Shown here piece by piece: positions 6,771-16,467 of a stretch of DNA of 40,859 bases (positions are counted from its first letter, which is position 1; the number at the start of each line of letters is the position of its first letter). Source of the DNA: a virus. Under the pieces are notes generated by a model. The model did not search any database, was not told where the DNA came from, and saw nothing but the letters and a program-made list of their open reading frames with translations. The position numbers and the translations under genes are program-made. Location of the stretch: the IMG/VR virus record IMGVR_UViG_3300031576_000143, positions 1 to 40,859 of that record, one strand, 5' to 3'.

Positions 6771-9621
6771 GAACCTGATCGACATCCTGATACGCAGCCG
6801 CAGTGACGCCCTGAGGGATGTCCGCGCGCTCAAGGGCGAGCTCGGCGGCCTGCGACAGGAGTTCGCCCCGCTCGCCGGCACCGCGGCTGAGGTCGAGAAC
6901 GCCCTCACCGGGGTCGCCGCCGGCTTCATCGAGGTCTTCCGAGCCGGACAGGGTCAGGGGATCGACCTGTCCGAGATCTTCGAGCGCATCGCGGCCGGCG
7001 GGGAAGATGGGGAGGCGGCGCTCCAGGAGTTCGCCCAGGTCGCCGGTGAGATCGCGCCCCAGGCGGCCACGCGGCTGGCCCAGAACCTCGGGGTCGCCAG
7101 CACCGCCCTTGAGGCCCTGGCGCAGTCCGAGGGCGTCGCAGGCAGCGCTGCCGCGGGCGCTACCCAGGGGATCGGCACTGCCGCCGATGCGAGTCGCGAC
7201 CTGGCCGCGGGAAGCCGAGACGCCGCCGGTGCACAGATCGATGAGGCGTCGGCGTCTCGCCAGGCCGCCGGGTCAGTCCAGGCCAAGGGCGACGCCGAAG
7301 AGCGAGCCGCAGTCGGGACCCAAAAACACGCACAGGCGAGCCGCGATGTCACCGGCGCCCTGCGAGGCGCGCGCCAAGGGCTCGACGTCGTCACCCAGCA
7401 GCTGAACCAGATGGTCCCCGGACTGCAGGGAGTGCTGCAGCCGCTGCAGGGCGTGGAGCGGCTCCTGGGTGGCCTCGGGCCCGCGGGGCTCGCCCTCGGC
7501 CTGGTAGCGACCGCCGCCGCGGCCGCCGGCGGCGCCGCGCTGTTCATGGGCAAGAGCCTCGCCGACGACGTCGAGCATTTGCAGAACATCGAGCGCGCGA
7601 CCGGAGCCTCGATCCCGAACCTGCAGGTGCTGCGCCAGGTGCTGACCGACGCGGGGCTGTCGGCGGACTCAGCGACCTTCCCGCTCACCAACCTGAACCG
7701 AGCGATCGCCCAAGGCGAGCCACTGCTCAAGGCCCTGGGCATCACCGCCCGCGACCCGGTTGAGGCGCTCCTCCAGCTCTCGGTGGCGTTCGCTGGCTCA
7801 TCCGATGAGGCCCTGAAGACGGAGGTCTCGACCCGGCTACTCGGTGGCCGCGCGCGGGAGCTGCTGCAGGTTGCGGACGAGCTGGCACCGGCCTTCGCGC
7901 GCACCGAGGCCGCAATGCGTTCGGCCGGCGCCCTGATCGATCCCGACCTCACCGGAAAGGCGTCCAAGCTCGACGAAGAGATCGACGCCCTCGGGTTGTC
8001 CTGGAAGGGTGTATGGACGGAGATGCGCGGGGCGGCCGTTCCCGCGGCGTCCGAGATCGTCCGTGCGATCCAGGGGATCATCAACGCGGCAAAGGCGGTC
8101 CCCGATCTGCCCTTCTTCCGCTTCCTTGGTGATCAGTCACGCCAGGCGAAGGAGGCGGTGAAGAAGGATCGCGAGGAGATCGAACGCCTGATCGCCCAGC
8201 AGGGCAGGTCTCCGATCGACGCCGCCGGCCTCGCCCGGATCGCGGCGTTCCCCAGACCCGCGCTCGTGGCACCGCCGATCGCCCAGCCGGGAGACGCGGG
8301 CTTCGTGGGGCCGCTCCTGCCGAAGAGCTCCGAGGAGGATCGCCTTGCACGCGCGCTACGCGAGGCCGAGGCGCATGAGGCGGCCGCCGAGGCCGCCAAG
8401 AAGCGCGCCGAGGCGCTGAAGGAGCTGGCGGACGTCATGCGCGGCACGGGTGCTAGTGCCTCGTCTGCGTTTGCCGAGCTGGAGAAGCTGGAGCGGGCTG
8501 GTCAGCTCGCGAGCGTGCTCGAGCAGGTGACCAGTGCCGCGGCGGAAGCCAGCGGTGCGCTGGACTTCCGGGATCTTGGAGGCAAGGCGGGGGAGGAGTT
8601 CGCGGCGCTCGAGGGGGACCTCGGCTCGCTCAATGATGAGATCACTCAGCTGGCGAAGGTGTCGGGACTGCCGCCCGCCTTCGTTCGCAGCCTGGTTGAA
8701 GGGCGCGACAGCGCCGACGTTTTGGCGAGGTCGCTGGCCAGCATCGGGATCGATCTCCCCGCCGACTTCGTCTCCGATCTCGAGGGTGCGAGGTCGGCCA
8801 TGGACTTGCTCGCCGAGTCCGTGAAGGACCTCTCCGATCAAGGCGAGAAGCTCAAGCAGTTCAACCTCGAGGTCGCGGAGATAGCGAAGGCGACCGGCTT
8901 CGATCCGGAGTTCGTCGCCAGCCTGCTGAAGGCCGAACAACAGGCGGATGCGACCGCGGGCGCATTCCGCCGGCTGGGGCTCGAGCAACCGAAGACCCCC
9001 GAGGATCGGCAGGAGGAGCGTCGGCGCGAGCACGAGGAGTCGGTCCAGGAGAGGCTCGAGCTCATCCATGACCCCGAAGCGCTGGCGCGGGTCCGCGAGG
9101 ATTGGGCGCTGACCCTCGAGGAGATCACGACGTCCGCGGCCGCGACCGACGCCATGCTGGGCGGCCTGTTCAGTGGGCTGCAGTCCGGGCTCACTTCGGT
9201 CTTCCAGTCGGTCCTGGAGGGTGGCCAGGCGTTCCGTGCGTCGCTGGTGAATCTGTTCCGCTCGATGATCAACGAGATCCTCGCGCAGCTCGCGCGCCTC
9301 GCCGCGGCCGAGATCTTCAAGATCTTCATCCAGCTGGCGCTGGGCGGCCCGGGCGGCGCTGCCGTCAGTGCCGCGATCGCGGCGGGCTCTGGTATCCCCG
9401 GCGGTGGCGTCGGTCCGCGAAATCCGCCGGCGCCGGTGCCCGACTTCTCCGCGCGGCCTTCGAGTACGCCGTCACCGGCTCAGCAAACGCGGATCCTCGA
9501 ACAGCACGTCACGCTCCAGATCGAAGCCCTCGATCCCGGGAGCTTCTTCGACTACATGAACTCCCCGCTCGGCAAGGGGCGGCTCGCCGAGTTGCGCGGT
9601 CAGATGACGCAGGGGTTCTAG
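6763..9621 (+). CDS. Tail tape measure protein
   Basis: 952 residues, starting at an ATG that overlaps the chaperone extension by 8 bases. The protein is mostly alpha-helical and Ala/Glu/Arg-rich with long coiled-coil segments. A glycine/alanine hydrophobic stretch lies at about residues 237-264 (GLGPAGLALGLVATAAAAAGG). It is followed by ATGASIPNLQVLRQVLTDAGLS, which matches the 'tGvs...l..l......G.s' pattern of tape-measure proteins. Residues 800-870 contain another amphipathic/hydrophobic zone. At roughly 0.15 nm per residue, as known for the family, this predicts a tail of about 140 nm. It is the longest tail-module gene but one and stands exactly where expected. Confidence 0.9.
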   Translation: MAENLIDILIRSRSDALRDVRALKGELGGLRQEFAPLAGTAAEVENALTGVAAGFIEVFRAGQGQGIDLSEIFERIAAGGEDGEAALQEFAQVAGEIAPQAATRLAQNLGVASTALEALAQSEGVAGSAAAGATQGIGTAADASRDLAAGSRDAAGAQIDEASASRQAAGSVQAKGDAEERAAVGTQKHAQASRDVTGALRGARQGLDVVTQQLNQMVPGLQGVLQPLQGVERLLGGLGPAGLALGLVATAAAAAGGAALFMGKSLADDVEHLQNIERATGASIPNLQVLRQVLTDAGLSADSATFPLTNLNRAIAQGEPLLKALGITARDPVEALLQLSVAFAGSSDEALKTEVSTRLLGGRARELLQVADELAPAFARTEAAMRSAGALIDPDLTGKASKLDEEIDALGLSWKGVWTEMRGAAVPAASEIVRAIQGIINAAKAVPDLPFFRFLGDQSRQAKEAVKKDREEIERLIAQQGRSPIDAAGLARIAAFPRPALVAPPIAQPGDAGFVGPLLPKSSEEDRLARALREAEAHEAAAEAAKKRAEALKELADVMRGTGASASSAFAELEKLERAGQLASVLEQVTSAAAEASGALDFRDLGGKAGEEFAALEGDLGSLNDEITQLAKVSGLPPAFVRSLVEGRDSADVLARSLASIGIDLPADFVSDLEGARSAMDLLAESVKDLSDQGEKLKQFNLEVAEIAKATGFDPEFVASLLKAEQQADATAGAFRRLGLEQPKTPEDRQEERRREHEESVQERLELIHDPEALARVREDWALTLEEITTSAAATDAMLGGLFSGLQSGLTSVFQSVLEGGQAFRASLVNLFRSMINEILAQLARLAAAEIFKIFIQLALGGPGGAAVSAAIAAGSGIPGGGVGPRNPPAPVPDFSARPSSTPSPAQQTRILEQHVTLQIEALDPGSFFDYMNSPLGKGRLAELRGQMTQGF

Positions 9622-10437
9622 GTGGCGAACGTCAAGCTCTACATGCGTAACGCGCTGACGTTGCCCGGCGTCACCCTCAAGAATGGTACCGGTGGCGGTG
9701 CTCCGGCCATTGAAGAGGATCCCGACTGGCCGCTGACACACAACTTCTCGGCTGACCGTGAAACCTACTGGCGCACTTCGGCGGCTCCTCCGAATCCGGT
9801 GAAGATCGACTTCGACCTCGGCAGCGCACAGTCGATCATCGCGGGCGGCATGCTGAAGATCCGCACCTACGGTGGGCTCACGAACGTGGTGCAGACCATC
9901 CGCTACATCAGCGGTGCCGGCGTATACGACCCGGCCGATGGTGCGTGGACGGACGCTGTATCGGGCGTATCGGCGAATGCGCACAACCATCTGGCTTACG
10001 ATCCGGGGACGTCGATTAGTGCCCGTTATTGGCGCTTCAGCCTTGCATCGGCGATAGCGTTTTCATGCAAGCTGTGGCTGGTGAAGGCCGCTGACTTCCT
10101 CGATCTGGGCAAGGACTGGAGCATTGGCACCGAGCAGGATGTTGAGCGGCTGCGCGAGGTGCTGGTAAGCCCGGCGGGGCTGGCATTCGCGTTCGAACCT
10201 GCCCAAGAGCGGGGCTCCACGATCTTTGGCGGAAAGTTTCTGCTGCGCGGGAAGAACCAAGCCCTGCGCGACATCCTGCGCGATCAGCTGACCACGATCG
10301 ACACGCGCTTTGTGATCCGTCTGGGCGACGGAACCCTGATCGAGACCTCGCTACCCGAGGGCGCCTTGGAGTGGGAGCGTGTCTGGGCGCCGCCCGAGGT
10401 GTTCAACCTCACGCTGCCGCTGGTGGAACATCCATGA
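9622..10437 (+). CDS. Tail-tip protein with discoidin-like domain, paralogue 1
   Basis: 271 residues from a GTG abutting the tape-measure stop. Residues 40-160 have the pattern of F5/8-type C (discoidin) galactose-binding domains: ETYWRTSAAPPNPVKIDFDLGSAQ near the start and ISARYWRFSL near the end. The C-terminal 100 residues resemble distal-tail proteins in general character (LGKDWSIGTEQDVERLREVL...). The next gene is a clear paralogue (WRTSAAPP, YWRFxxx...FSCKxWLV shared). The pair follows the tape measure, where the distal tail ring and adhesion proteins lie. A carbohydrate-contacting distal-tail role is inferred. Confidence 0.65.
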   Translation: MANVKLYMRNALTLPGVTLKNGTGGGAPAIEEDPDWPLTHNFSADRETYWRTSAAPPNPVKIDFDLGSAQSIIAGGMLKIRTYGGLTNVVQTIRYISGAGVYDPADGAWTDAVSGVSANAHNHLAYDPGTSISARYWRFSLASAIAFSCKLWLVKAADFLDLGKDWSIGTEQDVERLREVLVSPAGLAFAFEPAQERGSTIFGGKFLLRGKNQALRDILRDQLTTIDTRFVIRLGDGTLIETSLPEGALEWERVWAPPEVFNLTLPLVEHP

Positions 10438-11252
10438 GCGTGAGGGCGCGGCTGCTGATTCGGAACGGTCTCTACGGGATCACCGGTGTCGGAGGCCAGG
10501 CTGCGCCGGTGGTCGGGAACTACCTCGGGGCGCCCTATGCCGCGGTCGATGAAGATTCGGAGCGGCCGCTGAGCAATGTGCTGATCCCGAGCCGCTATCG
10601 CTTCTGGCGCACCTCCGCGGCCCCGCCCGGGACGGTCTACCTCGACCTCGTAGGCCAGACGACGTTGAACGTCCGGTCCGCCGGGGTCGCGATGGTGAGG
10701 AAATACCGCGGCACCGGTGGATTCACTGGGGTCAACGTGTACTCCGGCAGCTCGGCGCCGGCGTCGACTCTTCAGCTCACCCTCGCGGTCGACCCGGCAA
10801 CGCAGAACGACGTGTTCGCCAACTTGCCGGCTAGCACCACGGCGACCTACTGGCGCTTCGAGTTCACCGGCGTAGTCGGCCAGTTCTCTTGCAAGCCGTG
10901 GCTGGTCCGCAGTCTCGACACGCAGACGCTCACCGAGGGCGGGGCCGGTGCGATAGAGACGTGGCGCCGGGTGCGCGAGAAGGAGCGCGAGGGGTTCCTC
11001 GGCGGCAAGCTCTTCAATGATCTCGGGGTCGGCGTCGGCCAGCGGATCCGAGAGTTCCGTGTGCCGTTCCCGGTGCTGTCGTCGGTGCAGGTAGGTCTCA
11101 TCCGGAGTACGCAGAGAGGGAACTTCATCTACCAACATCACGACGAAAACTACTACGAGTGCCGCCACGGCGATCCCAAGGTGCGCTGGCAGCAGCATCC
11201 CGGGACAACCGTCAGGCTCGCTACCGAAATCAATCTGATTCAGGTGCCCTGA
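10434..11252 (+). CDS. Tail-tip protein with discoidin-like domain, paralogue 2
   Basis: 272 residues from the ATG at 10434, which overlaps the preceding stop. The upstream in-frame codons belong to the previous gene's region and are ignored. It shares FWRTSAAPPGTVYLDL, a second YWRFEFTG and FSCKPWLVRSL with its neighbour, indicating tandem duplication and divergence of a discoidin-like module. The C-terminus (YYECRHGDPKVRWQQHPGTTVRLATEINLIQVP) differs from that of the first copy, so the two may have distinct contacts in the tail tip. Confidence 0.65.
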   Translation: MSVRARLLIRNGLYGITGVGGQAAPVVGNYLGAPYAAVDEDSERPLSNVLIPSRYRFWRTSAAPPGTVYLDLVGQTTLNVRSAGVAMVRKYRGTGGFTGVNVYSGSSAPASTLQLTLAVDPATQNDVFANLPASTTATYWRFEFTGVVGQFSCKPWLVRSLDTQTLTEGGAGAIETWRRVREKEREGFLGGKLFNDLGVGVGQRIREFRVPFPVLSSVQVGLIRSTQRGNFIYQHHDENYYECRHGDPKVRWQQHPGTTVRLATEINLIQVP

Positions 11253-14200
11253 TGGCGACCGCCGCGTTCCTTCTCGAGGCCCGGCGCTTCGACGCGCCGA
11301 TGATCGCGCTGGTCAAGGTCTCGCTGGCCTCGCCGTCGACGAAGACGCTTTACCTGTCCTCCAACTTCATCGAGACCCCAGACTTCACGCTATGGGAGGG
11401 CGGGATTGTCGCGTTCGAGCCGATCCGGGCGACCGGGGCCTTCCTCGCATCGGGCCCCAACCCGGTGACGGCCGGGTTCTCGCTCGCTTCACGCCACGGC
11501 TTGGGGTTCCAGCCGATCACGAAGAACATCACGAACCTGTTCGTCGACTACCGCTGGATCGGCGCGGCTGTCGAGATCTACCTATGGTCGCAGCGGCTGA
11601 CGAGTTTCGCGAACGTCCAACTTCAGTTCAAGGGCATCGTCCAGAACTTCACGGTCAAGAGCGACGTCTGCGAGGTGCGGTGTCTGCAGCGCCAGGACTG
11701 GAACAAGATCACGTCTCCGGTGGTGGTAACGCGGGATATCTTCCCGCGGGCGCCGGACCGCTCGGTGGGGATGCCGCTGCCGATTGTGTACGGGGCGATC
11801 AAGGGCCCAACGTTCAGGACTCCTTGGGCTTCGGCTTACGGGGCAGACCAAAATGCGCTAGAGGATTGCCATGGCGGGCAAATAGGCTCCGTCGGAGTGG
11901 TTGTGGATACCGGGCGTGGTGGGGTAGACCAGAAGATGGAAGTTCGGTTTGCTTCCCACGCTTTGAGGAGTCACGGGGTAACGGCCGACTCCACACAATA
12001 CTTTATCAGGGGTCAGGATGTGCTCGGCTCCATAACCCCGACGGAGTTGTTTTCTACGGCGAGCGGGGCCGGCTTTCGGCTCGGCGACGAGTTCGCGGGT
12101 GCGGTATTCCCGGTGCGGTTCATTGAGCAATCGGCGTGGTCTTCGAACCCTTGCGACAATGCGCCCTACGGGATGGACGTTTTCGATGAGGCCTCGTTTG
12201 CGCGTTTCCGGGCGCAGGGGACTCCGGGCGCATTCATTCAGGGGCGTAAGTTCAGGGCCGAAGGGGTACCCACTCAAGGGGTCCTGGTTGAAGCGTTTCT
12301 CCGCATGGCTTACTCAACTGGTTCCAGTGGCCTCTCGAGTTTCCATGTTGCGAGCCTGAAAAATGGCGGCGGCGCTTCGGGGATCCTTTCCCCCCCGCCG
12401 AACAGCACTACCCCCACAGTGGTCAGGCAATCCCTCGGGACTGCTTGGGGTGGCGTAAAGATGCCGAACTACCCTTGGGACTTCAGCGAGATTGAGATCA
12501 CGTTCGAGTGGTTGTCCGTTCCGGCGCCCGGGATCTCCGAGGAGTTCAGGCTCTACTTCATCGGGATCGAGGTCGTTTTCAAACCACAGGCGAAGACTTA
12601 CGCGCAGGGGTACACCATCCCGGCCAAGACACGACGGGGTGCGGGGCGTGGGGTGGGGCAGGGTCGGGTTGAAATCCTCGAGCCTTCGGTCGTCGTGCCG
12701 CCCGACACCGAAATCGAGTCTGACTTCTTCGGCACCCTCGAGGGCATGGCCGACGACGGCTCCGGCGCCTATACAGGAGTCGCTGCCGCACTGATCGAGC
12801 GCCCATGCGATATCGCGCACCACCTGCTCCGCAACTATGCCGACCAGACTGGGAAGATCGAGACGGGCGCAGGGGTACTCGGGAGCTTCGTCGACGCGCG
12901 CACCAGCCTACGGACATGGAAGAAGGGCGCATGGAAGGCCGCCCTGGTCATCGCCGAGTCGTCCGACATCGAGACCCAACTGGGCCGCCTTGCTGGGGCC
13001 GGGATGGCCTGGTGCTTCATCGACCGCTTCTCCGATAAGTGGGTTTGGGTGCCGTGGCTGGCGGGGGCCGGGACCGACTACGCCCGTAAGGTCTACCGTG
13101 ACGATCTGCTGGCCTTCGAGATTGACTCGATCCCGGCCGGCCGTGTCCCGTCGGGGATTCGGATTCCCTACTCCTGGGATTCTGCATCGCGGCGTTTCCT
13201 GCTGGCGACCCACGTCTCCACGGTGTCCTCCCGCTCCGGCCATGCCTATTTCGACGTTCGAGATCAGTACCTGACGGTGGTCGCTGGGGTGAACGACAAG
13301 ATTGACGTGGATGTGGCCGGCACGAACTACACCCACACGCTGGCAGCTGGAAGCTATACCGATGCGACCCTGATCCCCGAGCTGCAGGCGATCAACGGCG
13401 TCGTGTCTCCGATGTCGGTGGCCTTCGGCGGCCGGATCGTGGCGGGGGAGAATGCGCGGCTCGACTTCAACGACGGAGTTGCGCGGACGGCGAACCTGGC
13501 GGCCGGGCTCTACGACATGGAGGCGCTCGCCGTAGAGGTCGCAGAGAAGATGAACTCCGCGTCCTCTGGGTGGTCGTGCACCTACAGTCGGACGACTCGA
13601 AAGTTCACCATCTCGAGGTCCTCAGGAACCGCCCAACTCTGGCCCGGCGGCCAGGCCCAGCACATCGCCTGCAACGCCGCGATTGGGTTCACCCACGCCG
13701 AGCGCACCGGCTCGCTCAGCTATACCGGTGACTTCGCCGTTGAGGAGGACCGGATCGCGTTCGCGGCGAGCTTCGACTTCATCTTCGAGTTCGCGACCGG
13801 AACGAACGGCACCCAGGCGGCGGCGCCGAAGTCAGCCTGCGATCTGCTGGGCTTCGACGGCCGCCAGGATTCGGCCGTGGCTCAGAAGTGGCAGTCGGCT
13901 CACTCGCCGAAGGGATACCGCGAGAAGACGCTCGCCGACTCCGCCGCGATCTACGGGCAGACCCGCGAGGTCGTGGTCGAGGGCCGGGCGATCTACGACA
14001 CCGACACCGCTCGCGAGCTACGCAATCGGCTGGTCGACTTGCTCTCGATTCCGCGGATTGTCGTGAGGTTCCGCACCACGCGCATGCCGGACCTTCACCG
14101 TGGCGAGCTGGTGCGCTTCGACGATCTAGACAACTTCGGGCTCGCTTTCCCGAAGTCCGGGTCGAGCGGCCTGTGGGCTGGACGGCGGTTCCGTGTCCTG

Positions 14201-14332
14201 TCGGTATCACAGCGACTCGGCCCGACGTTCGATCAAGAGATCGAGTGCATCGAGACCGACCTGGTCGATGCGTCCGTGCCGGCTGAAGGGGAGATGATCG
14301 AAATGGGTGAGGCGCTAATCCCGACGACGTGA
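11252..14332 (+). CDS. Large tail-tip / baseplate hub protein
   Basis: 1026 residues from the ATG at 11252 (ATGA-type overlap with the previous gene). The first 200 residues (YLSSNFIETPDF...ITNLFVDYRWIGAAVEIYLW...QRQDWNKIT) look like hub proteins of the DUF2163 or gp18/gp27 style that sit on the distal-tail ring. An internal region near residues 670-780 holds two related units, VDVAGTNYTHTLAAGSYTDA and LDFNDGVARTANLAAGLYD, each followed by a short helix. This repeat style is common in phage tail and adhesin domains. The C-terminal part (PRIVVRFRTTRMPDLHRGELVRFDD) resembles late hub domains. It precedes the tail spike gene. Confidence 0.65.
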   Translation: MATAAFLLEARRFDAPMIALVKVSLASPSTKTLYLSSNFIETPDFTLWEGGIVAFEPIRATGAFLASGPNPVTAGFSLASRHGLGFQPITKNITNLFVDYRWIGAAVEIYLWSQRLTSFANVQLQFKGIVQNFTVKSDVCEVRCLQRQDWNKITSPVVVTRDIFPRAPDRSVGMPLPIVYGAIKGPTFRTPWASAYGADQNALEDCHGGQIGSVGVVVDTGRGGVDQKMEVRFASHALRSHGVTADSTQYFIRGQDVLGSITPTELFSTASGAGFRLGDEFAGAVFPVRFIEQSAWSSNPCDNAPYGMDVFDEASFARFRAQGTPGAFIQGRKFRAEGVPTQGVLVEAFLRMAYSTGSSGLSSFHVASLKNGGGASGILSPPPNSTTPTVVRQSLGTAWGGVKMPNYPWDFSEIEITFEWLSVPAPGISEEFRLYFIGIEVVFKPQAKTYAQGYTIPAKTRRGAGRGVGQGRVEILEPSVVVPPDTEIESDFFGTLEGMADDGSGAYTGVAAALIERPCDIAHHLLRNYADQTGKIETGAGVLGSFVDARTSLRTWKKGAWKAALVIAESSDIETQLGRLAGAGMAWCFIDRFSDKWVWVPWLAGAGTDYARKVYRDDLLAFEIDSIPAGRVPSGIRIPYSWDSASRRFLLATHVSTVSSRSGHAYFDVRDQYLTVVAGVNDKIDVDVAGTNYTHTLAAGSYTDATLIPELQAINGVVSPMSVAFGGRIVAGENARLDFNDGVARTANLAAGLYDMEALAVEVAEKMNSASSGWSCTYSRTTRKFTISRSSGTAQLWPGGQAQHIACNAAIGFTHAERTGSLSYTGDFAVEEDRIAFAASFDFIFEFATGTNGTQAAAPKSACDLLGFDGRQDSAVAQKWQSAHSPKGYREKTLADSAAIYGQTREVVVEGRAIYDTDTARELRNRLVDLLSIPRIVVRFRTTRMPDLHRGELVRFDDLDNFGLAFPKSGSSGLWAGRRFRVLSVSQRLGPTFDQEIECIETDLVDASVPAEGEMIEMGEALIPTT

Positions 14333-14341
14333 GGTCCGACG

Positions 14342-15868
14342 ATGGCATACACAGGAACGATAGCAGTGTGGGCGATGAAGCCCGGCGACTTCATCGCGGC
14401 CAACTTCACGGGCACTGGCGCCGGCATCCAGGCCGCACTCGACTACTGCGCCACCGGCGGGACGGTCTATATCGGCGCCGGGACGATCGACATCACGGCC
14501 AGCCTGACGCTCTACACCGGCGTTGCCCTGCGCGGGGCCGGCATGGGCGCGACGGTGCTCCGCCTGGGCACGGCCGCCAACACCCACGTCATCCTGGGAA
14601 GCGGTGTCACCGACTTCACGATTCGCGACCTGACCATCGACGGGAACAAGGCCAACAACACCGTGGCGGCGTCTGGCATCCGCCTGCTGACCTGCACGCG
14701 GGCCCGGATCGACCGCGTCCATGCCAAGGACTGCGAGCAGGACGGTTTCTACATCTCCGGCTGCACCGACGTGACGGTCAATGCGTGCGTCTCGACCGAC
14801 AACCTCCGCAACGGCTTCTCCTGCGGCGACGCCGCGAGCGTGAGCATCCGGGTCAGCTTCACCGGCTGCACCTCGTCGGGACACGCCGATAGCGGCGACA
14901 TCGGCTTCGCCCTCGAGCCGGCCTCGTACTCGTCCGTCATCGGGTGCAAGTCGGTCGGGGACTTCCGCGGCATCACCTGCCTGGGCGGATCGGCGGCGGC
15001 CTCCAACTACAACACCATCGAGGCCAACCAGATCGTGGGCTTCCTGGGCTCCGGCATCAACGTCCAGCCCGGGACCTCCGGGGCCGCTCACAACGTGGTC
15101 GCCAACAACGTCCTCGAGCCCAACTCGGCCGCGATTGAAGGCATCGTGCTCACGGCGGCGACTGACGTCACGGTGCGAGGGAATCGGATCGGACCTCTGA
15201 CCGCGAATGGCTCTCAAGGGATCGTCGCGCTCACAAGCCTGACGCGGTTCAAGATCGACGGGAACCATATTCACTCCAGCCACCGGCACGGGATCCATGT
15301 GGCGGGCGGGGTGCGCGGAACGATCAACGGCAACACGGTGCGCAACCCATCGGGCGAGACGGACATCACCTACGACGGTATCCGAGTCTCCGACACGACC
15401 GACACCTCGATCTGCGGCAACAACGTTCACGACGACCGGGGCGGGGCCGGCAACAACATGAACTACGCGATCCAGAGCACCGGGAGCTCGGACCGCTTGG
15501 TCGTGACCGGCAATCAGATGAACGGCGGCAACCAGTCGATCGGCCTGACGCTCGTCGGAGCCGCCAACGTGGTATCGGGCAACCAGCCGCAGGTGGTGCC
15601 GACGGTTGCGAGTGCTACCACCATCACGCTGCCCGCGCATGCGGATCTCGCCTTCGTCTCGGGCACGACCACGATCACGTCCGTCACCGCATCCTGGCCG
15701 GGGCGGCGCGTAACGTTGGTCTTCACCGGAGCCCTGACCTTCACTGACGGGTCGAACCTGAAACTTGCGGGCAACTTCGTGACCGCCGGGGCGGTCAACG
15801 ACAACGACACGATCACGCTGGTCTGCGACGGGACCAACTGGTTTGAAGTGGCGCGGAGCACCAACTAG
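14342..15868 (+). CDS. Tail spike with right-handed beta-helix
   Basis: 508 residues. After about 15 residues comes the classic opening of pectate-lyase-like helices, FTGTGAGIQAALDYCATGGTVYIGAGTIDITASLTLYTGVALRGAG. Many 20-25-residue coils follow, with N-rich turns such as IDGNKANN, VTGNQMNGG and VRGNRIG, the hallmark of parallel beta-helix spikes. The C-terminal 90 residues (VPTVASATTITLPAHADLAFVSGT...) form a terminal beta domain like those of sugar-binding or trimerising spike tips. The likely role is host-surface polysaccharide binding or cleavage. Catalytic residues cannot be assigned from sequence alone. Confidence 0.85.
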   Translation: MAYTGTIAVWAMKPGDFIAANFTGTGAGIQAALDYCATGGTVYIGAGTIDITASLTLYTGVALRGAGMGATVLRLGTAANTHVILGSGVTDFTIRDLTIDGNKANNTVAASGIRLLTCTRARIDRVHAKDCEQDGFYISGCTDVTVNACVSTDNLRNGFSCGDAASVSIRVSFTGCTSSGHADSGDIGFALEPASYSSVIGCKSVGDFRGITCLGGSAAASNYNTIEANQIVGFLGSGINVQPGTSGAAHNVVANNVLEPNSAAIEGIVLTAATDVTVRGNRIGPLTANGSQGIVALTSLTRFKIDGNHIHSSHRHGIHVAGGVRGTINGNTVRNPSGETDITYDGIRVSDTTDTSICGNNVHDDRGGAGNNMNYAIQSTGSSDRLVVTGNQMNGGNQSIGLTLVGAANVVSGNQPQVVPTVASATTITLPAHADLAFVSGTTTITSVTASWPGRRVTLVFTGALTFTDGSNLKLAGNFVTAGAVNDNDTITLVCDGTNWFEVARSTN

Positions 15869-15882
15869 AGGAGGAGGACGTG

Positions 15883-16455
15883 ATGAGGGGAAGGGTCTGG
15901 ACGGTCAGTTTGGCGGCGTTGCTCGCGTTGCTTGCGGGGCCGGCGAGCGCGCAGCGGTCATTCACGATCACGAACGGTGCCGCCAGCGACACGACCGCGG
16001 TCGGGATGGCGGATTCATCGGCGCGGATAGGTGTCAGCGGCTTCCGCCTGACGGGGCTTGCGATGAAGGTCTTTTCGACCGGAGCCTCGGCGCAGACAAC
16101 GACCCGAATCGCGGTGCAAATCCGCTGGCACAAGGGCGGCTTATCCGATTCCAACAGCATCGTCGCGCTGCTCCCGGTGGTCCGCACCTCCGAGGGTGCG
16201 AGCGCGACGGTCGATTCCGTGCGGACCACCGGTGATGCCCTGGTCGCGAGCGCAGTGGCGCCGGCGAGTACAGAGTTCGTCGTCCAGTTCGATCGCAACG
16301 GCGCACTCTGGACGCCGCGCTTCGGCAAGTTCATTCCATTCGAAAAAATCTACGGCGGGACGATCGACAACCTCGACTGGGTCAGCGTGCGTTGGCGGGT
16401 TCTGGGCGGGCCCGGAGTCAGCACGACCTGGATATCGCTGGTGGTGACGAGGTAG
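15883..16455 (+). CDS. Secreted beta-rich protein with Sec signal peptide
   Basis: 190 residues from ATG 15883, which lies in phase with a GTG three bases upstream. The ribosome-binding site is AGGAGGAGG at 15868-15877. Residues 1-23 are a textbook Sec signal: two Arg, a hydrophobic core LAALLALLAGP, then ASA-Q as a probable signal-peptidase I site. The mature part is Thr/Ser-rich and beta-predicted, ending WISLVVTR. It resembles the protein at 34417-34998 in size, signal and final strands. Export is unusual for a protein encoded among tail fibre genes. A host-surface or periplasmic role (receptor masking, exclusion) is possible but unproven. Confidence 0.7.
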   Translation: MRGRVWTVSLAALLALLAGPASAQRSFTITNGAASDTTAVGMADSSARIGVSGFRLTGLAMKVFSTGASAQTTTRIAVQIRWHKGGLSDSNSIVALLPVVRTSEGASATVDSVRTTGDALVASAVAPASTEFVVQFDRNGALWTPRFGKFIPFEKIYGGTIDNLDWVSVRWRVLGGPGVSTTWISLVVTR

Positions 16456-16467
16456 GGAAACTAGGCC

